Source of the DNA: an uncultured Rubrobacteraceae bacterium
GTDB lineage: Bacteria; Actinomycetota; Rubrobacteria; Rubrobacterales; Rubrobacteraceae
Length of the DNA stretch: 34,230 nt
Reading direction: 5' to 3'
NCBI GenBank assembly: GCA_902806065.1
Contig: CADCVE010000057.1
Span: forward strand, 1 to 34,230
Shown here: positions 1 to 7,257 of the stretch, in pieces
Position numbering within the stretch: the stretch's first letter is position 1
Layout of the letters: each line of letters begins with the position of its first letter
Notes under the pieces: generated by a model
What the model saw: the letters and a program-made list of their open reading frames with translations, nothing else
Databases searched by the model: none
Told to the model about the DNA's origin: nothing
Program-made: the position numbers and the translations under genes

Positions 1-18
1 CGTGTGCTCTTCCGATCT
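1..18. other. Illumina adapter remnant at contig edge
   Basis: The first 18 bases, CGTGTGCTCTTCCGATCT, are identical to the 3' end of the Illumina TruSeq-type read-2/index adapter. The homology of the following gene to HisI only begins after this stretch. This is library contamination, not genome sequence, and any protein beginning with residues translated from it (Met/Val-Cys-Ser-Ser-Asp) is artificial at its N-terminus. Confidence 0.95.
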
Positions 19-526
19 CGAGACAGGCGAGGCCTTTTACTATTCCCGGTCTCGCGGGGAGCTCTGGCGCAAGGGGGAGACCAGCGGCAACACCCAAAGA
101 GTCGTCGAGGTCCGCCTGGACTGCGATGGTGACGCGCTGCTTTACAGAATCGAGCCGCGTGGGCCGGCCTGCCATACCGGCGAGAGAAGCTGCTTCTTTA
201 CGCCCCTGGCCGGTGCCCCTCTGGCGGGCTCGGATGAGGAAGTTCCGGACCTCGGACGGACCTTGACGCGGCTCGCCGGGACGATAGTCGAGCGCCGGCG
301 GGAGATGCCGGAGGGTTCGTATACGGCGAAGCTCTTCGGGCGCGGGACGGGGTACATCGCTCAGAAGGTCGGTGAGGAGGCGGTGGAGGTCGTCGTGGCG
401 GCGCTCGAAGGGGATCTACTCGCGGAGGAGACAGCGGACTTGCTGTATCACCTGCTGGTGTTGTTGGAGGAGCAGGGCGTAAGTGTGGGTGAGGTGGCGA
501 GGATACTCGATGAACGGCACCGGTAG
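17..526 (+). CDS. hisIE: Bifunctional phosphoribosyl-AMP cyclohydrolase / phosphoribosyl-ATP pyrophosphatase HisIE, 5' truncated
   Basis: Catalyses steps 2 and 3 of histidine biosynthesis in the cytoplasm. The N-terminal part is the HisI end: a WRKGETSGN motif, a DCDGDALL acidic metal-binding stretch and the [10 protein letters not shown] cysteine/histidine zinc region. After a linker comes the HisE domain with KVGEEAVEV and [14 protein letters not shown], the helical MazG-like acidic motif binding Mg-phosphoribosyl-ATP. About half of the HisI domain is missing because the contig starts here, and the first bases are adapter. Its 3' end overlaps the trpE start by 17 bases, so histidine and tryptophan genes are coupled; both use PRPP-derived intermediates. 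The overlap suggests co-translation. Identity is secure; the true start is outside the window. Confidence 0.93.
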   Translation, partial: LETGEAFYYSRSRGELWRKGETSGNTQRVVEVRLDCDGDALLYRIEPRGPACHTGERSCFFTPLAGAPLAGSDEEVPDLGRTLTRLAGTIVERRREMPEGSYTAKLFGRGTGYIAQKVGEEAVEVVVAALEGDLLAEETADLLYHLLVLLEEQGVSVGEVARILDERHR

Positions 527-2042
527 GACCACCGACAAGAACCTCATGCCCTCGCTCTCCGATGCGAGGAGGCTCGCGCGGGAGTACGATGTCGTGCCGC
601 TGTACGCGGAGTTCATCGGAGACCTGGAGACCCCGATCTCCGCCGCGCTCAAGTTCGCGGATGAGGAGAACTTCTTCTTGCTGGAGAGCGCCGAGGCCGC
701 CGAACGCTTCGGCCGCTACTCCTTCCTGGGCTTCGATCCCAAACGCACCCTCTCCTACCGAAATGGTGTCTACACAGTCGTAGACGCTGATGGGGTGCGC
801 GAGGTGGCTGCGAAGGACCCGTTTCGCGGTCTTGCGGAGATAGTAGGCCGGAAGAGCGTCGCGCCGTTGCCGAACCTCCCGGCGTTCGTAGGTGGGGCGG
901 TGGGGTACTTCTCGTATGATGCCGTGCGCTATGTGGAGAGGTTGCCGGATGCTCCTCCGGACGAGCTTGAGGTCCCGGAGGCGTACTTCGCGGTGACAGA
1001 CACGCTGATCGTCTTCGATCACCTGCGGCACAAGGTGCTGGTGATCTCGCTGGTAGACGCCGCGAACCTGCGCGACGTCGAGGGTGAGGGCTTCGCCGCG
1101 GCCTACCGTCGCGCCGCCGACGATATCCGGCGCGTGACGGAGAGGCTCGCTGCTCCGACCCTGCATCGCGCCTTGCCTGACGGAGACGGGGCGAGCCTGG
1201 AGGTCTCCTCAAACTTCACGCGCGCCGGTTATGAGGAGGCGGTGGAGAAGGCCAAGGAGTACATCCGGGCGGGTGATGCTTTCCAGATCGTGCCGTCTCA
1301 ACGTTTCTTTGCCGAGATCGGCGACCTCGACCCGTTTCTCCTATACCGGGGCCTGCGTACCGTCAACCCTTCACCGTACATGACGTATCTGAAGCTGGGT
1401 GACCTGGCGCTCGTTGGAGCCTCGCCCGAGCCGCTGGTGCGCGTCGAGGGCCGCCGCGTGATGACCCGTCCGGCGGCCGGTACGAGGAGGCGCGGCGCGT
1501 CCCCCGAGGAAGATTCTCTGCTGGCCGAGGAGCTTCTGGCGGATGCCAAGGAGCGGGCCGAGCACGTAATGCTCGTGGATTTGGGGCGCAACGATCTGGG
1601 GAAGGTTGCGGAGATCGGGACGGTGGAACTAAAGAGTTTTATGGAGGTGGAGCGTTACTCGCACGTCATGCACATTGTCTCGACTGTCGAAGGGAACCTG
1701 CGCGCGGAGTACACGGCGCTCGACGCTCTTGCCTCGGCGTTCCCCGCCGGGACCGTCTCCGGGGCGCCGAAGGTACGGGCGATGCAGATCATCGACGAGC
1801 TCGAACCGACCCGGCGCGGCCCCTACGCGGGAGCGATGGGATACTACGGCATGGACGGACGCCTGGACACCTGCATCACCTTGCGCACGGCTCTGCTCAA
1901 AGGGAACCGGGCTTACTTCCAGGCCGGCGCGGGGGTCGTCGCGGACTCCGTACCCTCCCTGGAATACGAGGAGACGCGTAATAAGGCGGGGGCGATGGTG
2001 CGGGCGTTGGAGGTCGCGCGGAGCCGGGGGATGTGGCTGTAG
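510..2042 (+). CDS. trpE: Anthranilate synthase component I TrpE
   Basis: Converts chorismate with ammonia from TrpG to anthranilate, the committed step of tryptophan synthesis. About 510 residues, normal for the family. The N-terminal half carries LLES followed ten residues later by Ser, the known tryptophan feedback-inhibition motif, so the enzyme is probably allosterically inhibited. The C-terminal chorismate-binding domain shows [36 protein letters not shown] and [17 protein letters not shown]. The reading frame is open upstream to 483, but ATG 510 has GAGG-rich sequence before it and gives the usual N-terminus; ATG 546 is an alternative. It overlaps hisIE by 17 bases. The glutaminase partner trpG lies 20 kb downstream on the same strand, so the two subunits are made from separate transcripts. 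Confidence 0.95.
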   Translation: MNGTGRTTDKNLMPSLSDARRLAREYDVVPLYAEFIGDLETPISAALKFADEENFFLLESAEAAERFGRYSFLGFDPKRTLSYRNGVYTVVDADGVREVAAKDPFRGLAEIVGRKSVAPLPNLPAFVGGAVGYFSYDAVRYVERLPDAPPDELEVPEAYFAVTDTLIVFDHLRHKVLVISLVDAANLRDVEGEGFAAAYRRAADDIRRVTERLAAPTLHRALPDGDGASLEVSSNFTRAGYEEAVEKAKEYIRAGDAFQIVPSQRFFAEIGDLDPFLLYRGLRTVNPSPYMTYLKLGDLALVGASPEPLVRVEGRRVMTRPAAGTRRRGASPEEDSLLAEELLADAKERAEHVMLVDLGRNDLGKVAEIGTVELKSFMEVERYSHVMHIVSTVEGNLRAEYTALDALASAFPAGTVSGAPKVRAMQIIDELEPTRRGPYAGAMGYYGMDGRLDTCITLRTALLKGNRAYFQAGAGVVADSVPSLEYEETRNKAGAMVRALEVARSRGMWL

Positions 2043-2043
2043 A

Positions 2044-2280
2044 CTAGAGTCCTAGCAACGCGCTGATCTTCCGCCAGGCGAATCCTATTATTACCTCACC
2101 GTCTATGACGGTAGTGGGGGTGGACTGGGAGTTCATCCGAAGCAGCTCTTGCAAGGCGTCGGGATCGGCTTGAATGTTCTTCTCGGTAAACTCAACGTTG
2201 TTTTGAGATAGAAACTCTACCTCCGCGTGGCAAGGGCCTCAGCCGGGCTGCGTGTAAATGACTACGTCGTGTGCGGGCAT
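2044..2280 (-). CDS. Glutaredoxin-like selenoprotein candidate (in-frame UGA in U-x-x-C active site)
   Basis: Reading the minus strand from ATG 2280 through one in-frame TGA (2241-2239, codon 14) to TAG 2044 gives a 78-residue glutaredoxin/NrdH-size protein. It begins with MPAHDVVIYTQPG, then the TGA, then GPCHAEVEFL. The TGA sits exactly at the first cysteine of the C-x-x-C redox motif, giving U-G-P-C. The rest is intact: the cis-proline segment STPTTVIDGEVIIGF is present. A strong ribosome site (AGGAGG, 2287-2292) precedes the ATG. Just after the TGA, 2223-2205 can form an 8-bp stem with a GUU loop, as expected for a bacterial SECIS. A single nonsense mutation in a Cys codon is the alternative, but the position at the catalytic Cys, the intact frame and the hairpin favour selenocysteine. 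Thiol-disulfide exchange role is inferred from the family. Divergent from plsY. Confidence 0.82.
2205..2223 (-). promoter_or_regulatory. Putative bacterial SECIS hairpin of the glutaredoxin gene
   Basis: On the transcript, bases 16-34 after the UGA form GAGGUAGA / UCUAUCUC, eight pairs including one G-U wobble, closed by the triloop GUU. The loop begins with G at position 24 after the UGA. Known bacterial SECIS elements place a short apical loop with an early G about 16-37 bases after UGA, and in E. coli fdhF the loop G and U contact SelB. The wobble pair would be an A-C mismatch on the opposite strand, so the fold fits the minus-strand RNA specifically. No compensatory evidence is available from one sequence. 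Confidence 0.7.
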
Positions 2281-2310
2281 TTATCCTCCTGGTCAAGGGT
2301 ACGGTCAATG

Positions 2311-2341
2311 TTAACAAACACGCCGGACGCTGGGCTATACT
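2311..2341 (+). promoter_or_regulatory. Leaderless promoter of plsY
   Basis: TTAACA (2311-2316) and TATACT (2336-2341) are spaced by 19 bases. The -10 box ends exactly seven bases before the plsY ATG at 2349, so transcription should start at or next to the start codon. No Shine-Dalgarno sequence lies before this ATG. The intergenic stretch is only 68 bases and also carries the ribosome site of the divergent glutaredoxin gene. Confidence 0.6.
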
Positions 2342-2348
2342 GGCCGCT

Positions 2349-2978
2349 ATGTTGATAGGTGTTCTCCTGGTGCTTGGCGGATATGTCCTGGGCGCTATTC
2401 CTACTGGTCTCTTGGTGGGATGGGCCTATGGTGTGGACGTCCGCCGGGTGGGTAGTGGGAACATCGGGACGGCGAACGTGATGCGGGCCGCCGGGAAGTG
2501 GGCGGCCGTGCTTACCATGCTCGGGGATATGCTCAAGGGGCTCGTTCCGGTCGTTGTGGCAAGGTCACTGATCGAGAACGAGTGGATCATAGCAGCGGTG
2601 GCTTTAGCGGCGATAGCCGGACATTGCTGGTCGGTGTTCCTCGGGTTCGAGGGTGGCAAGGGGGTCGCAACGGGCGCCGGGACGAGTATTGGGCTCGCGC
2701 CTGTAGTAGGGCTCGGGCTGTTCGCGTTTTGGTGGGTTGTGGTGCTGATTAGCCGGTATACGTCGCTAGGTGCGATCTCGGTGATGGTGCTGAGTCCTAT
2801 CGCCTTTGTACTCTCGGGACAGCCGTGGCCGTACGTGGCGTATGCAGTGGTCGGGGGTGTGCTGGTTCTGTGGAGGCACCGGGAGAACGCGCGGGCGCTC
2901 CTAAGGGGAACGGAACGCAAGATCGGGGAGAAAGCCGTGAAAGAGAAGGCCGTGAAAGAAGATACTCGTGCTGGTTGA
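2349..2978 (+). CDS. plsY: Acyl-phosphate:glycerol-3-phosphate acyltransferase PlsY
   Basis: Integral membrane enzyme that transfers the acyl group of acyl-phosphate to glycerol-3-phosphate, the first step of phospholipid synthesis. About 209 residues with five or so hydrophobic segments. The three family motifs are visible: GSGNIGTANVMR, GHCWSVFLGFEGGKGVATG, and RHRENARALLRGTERKIG near the C-terminus. The tail after that is a short charged repeat (EKAVKEKAVKED) unlike the rest. ATG 2349 was chosen over upstream possibilities because it begins the first membrane segment and has a -10 box seven bases before it. The 3' end overlaps the acyl-CoA reductase start by 11 bases, tying two lipid genes together. 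Confidence 0.93.
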   Translation: MLIGVLLVLGGYVLGAIPTGLLVGWAYGVDVRRVGSGNIGTANVMRAAGKWAAVLTMLGDMLKGLVPVVVARSLIENEWIIAAVALAAIAGHCWSVFLGFEGGKGVATGAGTSIGLAPVVGLGLFAFWWVVVLISRYTSLGAISVMVLSPIAFVLSGQPWPYVAYAVVGGVLVLWRHRENARALLRGTERKIGEKAVKEKAVKEDTRAG

Positions 2979-5247
2979 GGCATATCGCGGAAAGACCGTG
3001 CTTCTCACGGGCGGGACCGGTTTCCTCGGGACGGCGCTCGTGGAGAAGATGCTCCGGAGTCTGCCGGAACTCCAGAGGTTGTACCTGCTCGTCCGGCCGT
3101 CACGCGACAAGGGCGCGAAGGAGCGGTTCGAGAAGGATATGCTCGGCTCCCCGGCCTTTTCGCGGCTGCGGGAGGAGCTTGGAGATGGTTTCGAGGAACG
3201 GGTCGCAGAGAAGGTGCGCGTCCTGGAGGGAGACGTGCACACGGACTCTCTAGGGCTGGGCGCGGAGGACCTGGCGGAGCTGTCGCGGGAGGTAGATGCG
3301 GTAATACACTCCGCTGCTTCGGTGGTGTTTGACGCGCCGTTGGACGCAGCGGTGGACTCGAACGTGCGGGGAACTCTCGGGTTGCTCGCGTTGGCCGGGA
3401 CGTGGGAGAAGGCACCGCTCTTCGTGCATGTCTCGACGACGTATGTAGCGGGAACGAAGCCGGGGCTCATCCCGGAGGAGATACCGGGGGAGCATTCGCC
3501 GAACGGCACGCGTCTGGACCCCAAGGGCGAGGTTGCGTTACTGGGTGGGGTGGTGCGGGAGGTCGAGGAAGCCTCCAGGGAGCGGGGGCTTGCGAGGCAG
3601 TTCGGGACGGAGGCGCGCCGGGAGCTTGGGATGGTGGGGGAGGAGACGGAGGTCGCCGAGAGGGTGGAGCAACTGCGGCGGGCGTGGGTGCGCGAGCGGC
3701 TCGTCGAGCGGGGGAACGAGCGGGCGCGGGAGCTTGGTTGGCAGGACGTCTACACGTTTACGAAGTCTCTGGCCGAGCGGCGGGTATTGGAGGAGCGGGG
3801 GGATCTGCCGCTAATAATATTGCGTCCGGCGATCATCGAGAGCAGTGTAGCGGAGCCTCATCCCGGTTGGATCCAGGGTTCTCGCATGGCTGATCCTATT
3901 ATCATGGCCTTCGCCCGGGGCATCCTGCGCGAGTTCCCTGGGGACCCGGAGAGCATCGTGGACTTCGTCCCCGTGGACCACGTGGTGAATGCTTTGATCT
4001 CCGCGGTCGCCCGGGGGCTCTCCGTTCGCCCCGCCGAACCCGAGGTCTACCAGGTCGCCTCCGGCCAGCGAAACCCCATACGCTACCGTGAGTTCTACGA
4101 ATACGTCCGGGAATTCTTCCTCGCAAACCCCCTGCGCGACTCGGGCGGCCGGCCCATCCCCGTCCCCGAATGGAGCTTTCCGGGACACCGGCGAGTCGAG
4201 GGTAAGCTCAAGGCGGAGCTCGTAGCTCTGAACATCGCCGGTAAACTCACGGCGCGCATGCCCGGTGGTCACCTGAAGACGGACCTGCGCGGCCGCGCGG
4301 CCCGGGCCGAGAAACGCGCCCGCATGAGCCTCTACTTCAGCCGCATCTACGGTACCTACGGCAGCATGGAGAGCATCTTCTCCTCGGCCCGCGTATACGA
4401 GTTGTACCGGAGCCTCCCCGAGGAGGACCGGAGCGTGTTCCCATTCGATATCGCGCAGGTGGACTGGAAGGCGTGGCTGCAGCAAACGCACCTGCCGGCC
4501 ATCACCCACAAGCCCGGGCGCAAGAAGCGGCGTGTCGTCTCGAAGGAGAGGCCGGGAGAGGTCGCGGCTATCTTCGACGTGGACGGAACACTCGTCGCCT
4601 CCAACGTCGTCTCTCACTACGCCTGGCTCAAGATGCGAGACCTGCCCGCCGCTCTGAGGCCCGCGTGGGCGGCCTCGTTTGTCTTGCGCGTCCCGCTGTA
4701 CTGGGCGCTGGACAAGGTCAGCCGCACGCACTTCAACCGTGTTTTCTACAAGAACTATAAGGGTTGGAAGCCCGCTCGCGCCCGCGCTCTTGGCAAGGAG
4801 AGCTTCTCCGGGTACGTCCTGAAGAGACTCTATCCGGAGGCTCTGGCGACCCTGCGTGCCCACAAGGAGGCCGGGCACCGCGTCGTTCTGCTCTCGGGCG
4901 CTCTGGACTTCGTGATCGCGCCGTTCGAAGACCTCGTCGACGACGTACTCACCGCGCGACTGGAAGAGGAAAACGGCGTGTATACCGGCGAGCTTTCGGG
5001 GGCGCCGATCGCGGGAGAGGCACGCGCCAGAATGCTCGCCTCGTTCGCCAGACGCCGCAATCTGGACCTCTCACGCTCCTACGCCTATGCCGACTCCATC
5101 TCCGACCTCCCGATGCTCGAAGCCGTCGGCAATCCGGTCGCCGTCAACCCGGATGGCAGGCTCGCAAAGGCGGCGAGGGAACGCGGGTGGCGTATAAGAG
5201 ACTGGCGCAAGAAAGACGCTCCGGGACCGCTGGACGGCGGCTTCTAG
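2968..5247 (+). CDS. Fusion of fatty acyl-CoA reductase (SDR type) and HAD-IB phosphatase
   Basis: A 759-residue two-domain protein. Residues 1 to about 480 are a fatty acyl-CoA reductase of the NAD_binding_4/male-sterility family: Rossmann motif TGGTGFLG at 14-21 and catalytic YTFTK (Tyr 262, Lys 266). Between them is a highly charged helical insert at roughly 190-255. Residues about 530-740 are a HAD-IB phosphatase: motif I FDVDGT (Asp 537, Asp 539), motif II LLSGALDF, and the late motif YADSISDLPMLE. The reductase would make fatty aldehyde or alcohol from acyl-CoA; the phosphatase substrate is unknown. GTG 2968 overlaps the plsY stop, implying translational coupling and a shared lipid role. 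Similar reductase-HAD fusions occur in actinobacteria, but a function for this one is not established. Confidence 0.85.
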   Translation: MLVEAYRGKTVLLTGGTGFLGTALVEKMLRSLPELQRLYLLVRPSRDKGAKERFEKDMLGSPAFSRLREELGDGFEERVAEKVRVLEGDVHTDSLGLGAEDLAELSREVDAVIHSAASVVFDAPLDAAVDSNVRGTLGLLALAGTWEKAPLFVHVSTTYVAGTKPGLIPEEIPGEHSPNGTRLDPKGEVALLGGVVREVEEASRERGLARQFGTEARRELGMVGEETEVAERVEQLRRAWVRERLVERGNERARELGWQDVYTFTKSLAERRVLEERGDLPLIILRPAIIESSVAEPHPGWIQGSRMADPIIMAFARGILREFPGDPESIVDFVPVDHVVNALISAVARGLSVRPAEPEVYQVASGQRNPIRYREFYEYVREFFLANPLRDSGGRPIPVPEWSFPGHRRVEGKLKAELVALNIAGKLTARMPGGHLKTDLRGRAARAEKRARMSLYFSRIYGTYGSMESIFSSARVYELYRSLPEEDRSVFPFDIAQVDWKAWLQQTHLPAITHKPGRKKRRVVSKERPGEVAAIFDVDGTLVASNVVSHYAWLKMRDLPAALRPAWAASFVLRVPLYWALDKVSRTHFNRVFYKNYKGWKPARARALGKESFSGYVLKRLYPEALATLRAHKEAGHRVVLLSGALDFVIAPFEDLVDDVLTARLEEENGVYTGELSGAPIAGEARARMLASFARRRNLDLSRSYAYADSISDLPMLEAVGNPVAVNPDGRLAKAARERGWRIRDWRKKDAPGPLDGGF

Positions 5248-5255
5248 AGCACGTC

Positions 5256-6464
5256 ATGCTCGCCCTCCGGTACACAAAGAGCGTCCCACGGTACCTACTC
5301 ATGCGCGCTGGCGCGAAGCGTATACAGGGCCTGGAGACCGGCCGTCTCTCCCCGCTGCAACTGGTAAACGTCCCGGAGCCGAAACTCCCCGCTCCCGGGT
5401 GGGTGCGTGTGAGGCCGCTGCTCTCCGGTGTCTGCGGCTCGGACCTCGGGACGCTCTCCGCGGAGAGCTCCCCGTACTTCTCGCCGATAACCTCTCCGCC
5501 TTTTGTGATGGGACACGAAGTCGTCGGGGAGGTCGTCGAGGACAACTCCGGGTTCTCCGCCGGGGAACGGGTGGTAGTGGAGCCGGCTCTGGGTTGCCTG
5601 GTGCGCGGTATCGAGCCTTCTTGCTCCTACTGCGCCTCCGGACGGTATGCGTTGTGTATTAACGTGGCGAAGGGCGATATATCTCCCGGTATTCAGACCG
5701 GCTTCTGCCGCGATACGGGTGGGGGATGGTGCGAGGGGACGCTCGTCGCCCATCCTTCGCAGCTTCATCGAGTCCCGGATGGGGTGATGGATGAGGAGGC
5801 GGTGGTGGTGGAGCCGCTGGCATGCGCCGTGCATGCGGCATTAAAGGTGGACCCGCAGCCGGGGGAGACGGCGCTGGTGATCGGGGCGGGGAGCGTCGGT
5901 CTCTTTGTGGTCGCGGCCCTCAGGCAGCTCACGCGGGCGGGGCGTGTGGTGTGCGTCGCCAAGTATGAGCGGCAACGTGAGGCGGCGTTGCGGCTTGGGG
6001 CGGATGAGGTCGTGCACCCGAAGGAGATGTATGCGAACCTGCCGCGGTTGCTTGGGGCGGAGGTATACGAGCCGGAGATCGGCAAACCCGTCGTAATGGG
6101 TGGTGCCGACGTGACGCTCGAATGCGTCGGCGCCCCGGGGACCATCGAGGACGCGGTTCGCCTGACCCGGCCCGAAGGCGCGGTGGCGCTCGTCGGGATG
6201 CCGGGGGCGCGGAGTTGCCTGGACCTGACCGCCCTTTGGCACGCTGAGGTAGGCCTCGCCGGTACGTATGCGTACGGGATCGAGGAGTACCAGGGTGAGA
6301 GGGTAAAGAGCTTCGAGTTGGCGATGAGGATGGCGCCGGAGCTAGGGCTCGCGTCGCTCGTCGGGCCACACTATCGGCTCGGACAGTACCGCGAGGCCAT
6401 AGCGGCGTCGCGGGCGTCCGGCCCGGGCGGCCACGTAAAGGTAGTCTTCGACCATCGTGGCTAA
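5256..6464 (+). CDS. Zinc-dependent alcohol dehydrogenase (MDR superfamily)
   Basis: A 402-residue medium-chain dehydrogenase. Catalytic zinc ligands are recognisable in GVCGSDL and GHEVVGEV, and a cysteine-rich structural lobe follows (CLVRGIEPSCSYCASGRYALC) with four cysteines. The nucleotide-binding motif is VIGAGSVGLFVV. It therefore should oxidise an alcohol or polyol, or reduce an aldehyde, with NAD(P); the substrate cannot be told from sequence. It starts eight bases after the acyl-CoA reductase fusion, so it may act on the aldehyde or alcohol made there, an inference from position. ATG 5256 gives the MLALRYT N-terminus; the frame is open far upstream as a shadow of the preceding gene. 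Confidence 0.88.
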   Translation: MLALRYTKSVPRYLLMRAGAKRIQGLETGRLSPLQLVNVPEPKLPAPGWVRVRPLLSGVCGSDLGTLSAESSPYFSPITSPPFVMGHEVVGEVVEDNSGFSAGERVVVEPALGCLVRGIEPSCSYCASGRYALCINVAKGDISPGIQTGFCRDTGGGWCEGTLVAHPSQLHRVPDGVMDEEAVVVEPLACAVHAALKVDPQPGETALVIGAGSVGLFVVAALRQLTRAGRVVCVAKYERQREAALRLGADEVVHPKEMYANLPRLLGAEVYEPEIGKPVVMGGADVTLECVGAPGTIEDAVRLTRPEGAVALVGMPGARSCLDLTALWHAEVGLAGTYAYGIEEYQGERVKSFELAMRMAPELGLASLVGPHYRLGQYREAIAASRASGPGGHVKVVFDHRG

Positions 6465-6479
6465 GAGAGGGTTTGGGGA

Positions 6480-7160
6480 GTGTCCTTGAGCGCATCTCTG
6501 ATCTCCCTGAACGTCGGACAGCCTCGACCGCTGGCCTATAGAGACAAACACGTATCGAGCGGCTTCCGCAAGTCGCCCGTACAAGCGGCGGAGGTGCTGT
6601 GGCTCGGGGAGACGGGGCTGGAAGGCGACGCTCAGGCAGACTTGAAGAACCACGGCGGCCCGGATAAGGCTGTATGTGTGTATCCGCTGGAGCACTACCC
6701 ATACTGGTCGGCGCGGCTCGACCGGAGCCTGGAACCGGGGGCTTTCGGAGAGAACTTCTCTACTGAGAGGTTGTTGGAGCCGGAGGTGTGTGTCGGCGAC
6801 GTGTATAGGGTCGGCGGCGCCGTAGTGCAGGTAAGCCAGCCCAGGCAGCCGTGTTTCAAGATGGCGGCCCGTCATGGCGTCAAGGAGCTGGCGTGGTGGG
6901 TGCAGAAGGCCGGGTTTACCGGGTTTTACTTTCGGTGTCTGGAGCCCGGGGAGGTGCGGGTGGGGAGCGATATCGCTTTGCAGGAACGTTCCGCAGCCGG
7001 AGTTACCGTGGAGGAGGCCAATCGAGTGATGCATCACGATAAGCGGGACGTCGCGGGGATCCAGTGTCTGCTGGCGGTCCCGGAGCTGGCCGCGAACTGG
7101 CGGCGGACCTTCGAGAAGCGGTTGGTGGATGCCCGTGAGGATGCACCGTCGCGGCTCTAA
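6480..7160 (+). CDS. MOSC domain protein, YiiM-like
   Basis: About 226 residues. The MOSC core carries GLEGDAQAD, NHGGPDKAVCVYP, GAFGENF and the conserved cysteine in SQPRQPCFKM; the C-terminal 3-alpha region (residues about 170-215) is also present, which marks the YiiM subgroup rather than the short MOSC form. YiiM proteins are molybdenum-cofactor-dependent reductases that detoxify N-hydroxylated bases; that function is transferred by family. GTG 6480 follows the dehydrogenase by 15 bases with a GGGGAG-like site. It is likely in the same operon as the dehydrogenase. A second, broken MOSC gene is at 18969. Confidence 0.87.
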   Translation: MSLSASLISLNVGQPRPLAYRDKHVSSGFRKSPVQAAEVLWLGETGLEGDAQADLKNHGGPDKAVCVYPLEHYPYWSARLDRSLEPGAFGENFSTERLLEPEVCVGDVYRVGGAVVQVSQPRQPCFKMAARHGVKELAWWVQKAGFTGFYFRCLEPGEVRVGSDIALQERSAAGVTVEEANRVMHHDKRDVAGIQCLLAVPELAANWRRTFEKRLVDAREDAPSRL

Positions 7161-7257
7161 GGCTCCGTGCAAGCTCAACCTTCATCTGTCTCGGCTTGTT
7201 CTTGTGGCGGGGAAGATGGACAATAGCTCCTCATCGTTCCACATTTCAGGAGAAACA

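Noticed and set aside
198-1166. 322-residue minus-strand open frame opposite hisIE/trpE
   Set aside because: Arginine/proline-rich low-complexity translation, no ribosome site, and fully covered by recognisable hisIE and trpE; a high-GC shadow frame.
3811-4878. 355-residue minus-strand open frame opposite the acyl-CoA reductase fusion
   Set aside because: Overlaps catalytic regions of the real gene on the other strand and shows no recognisable motif.
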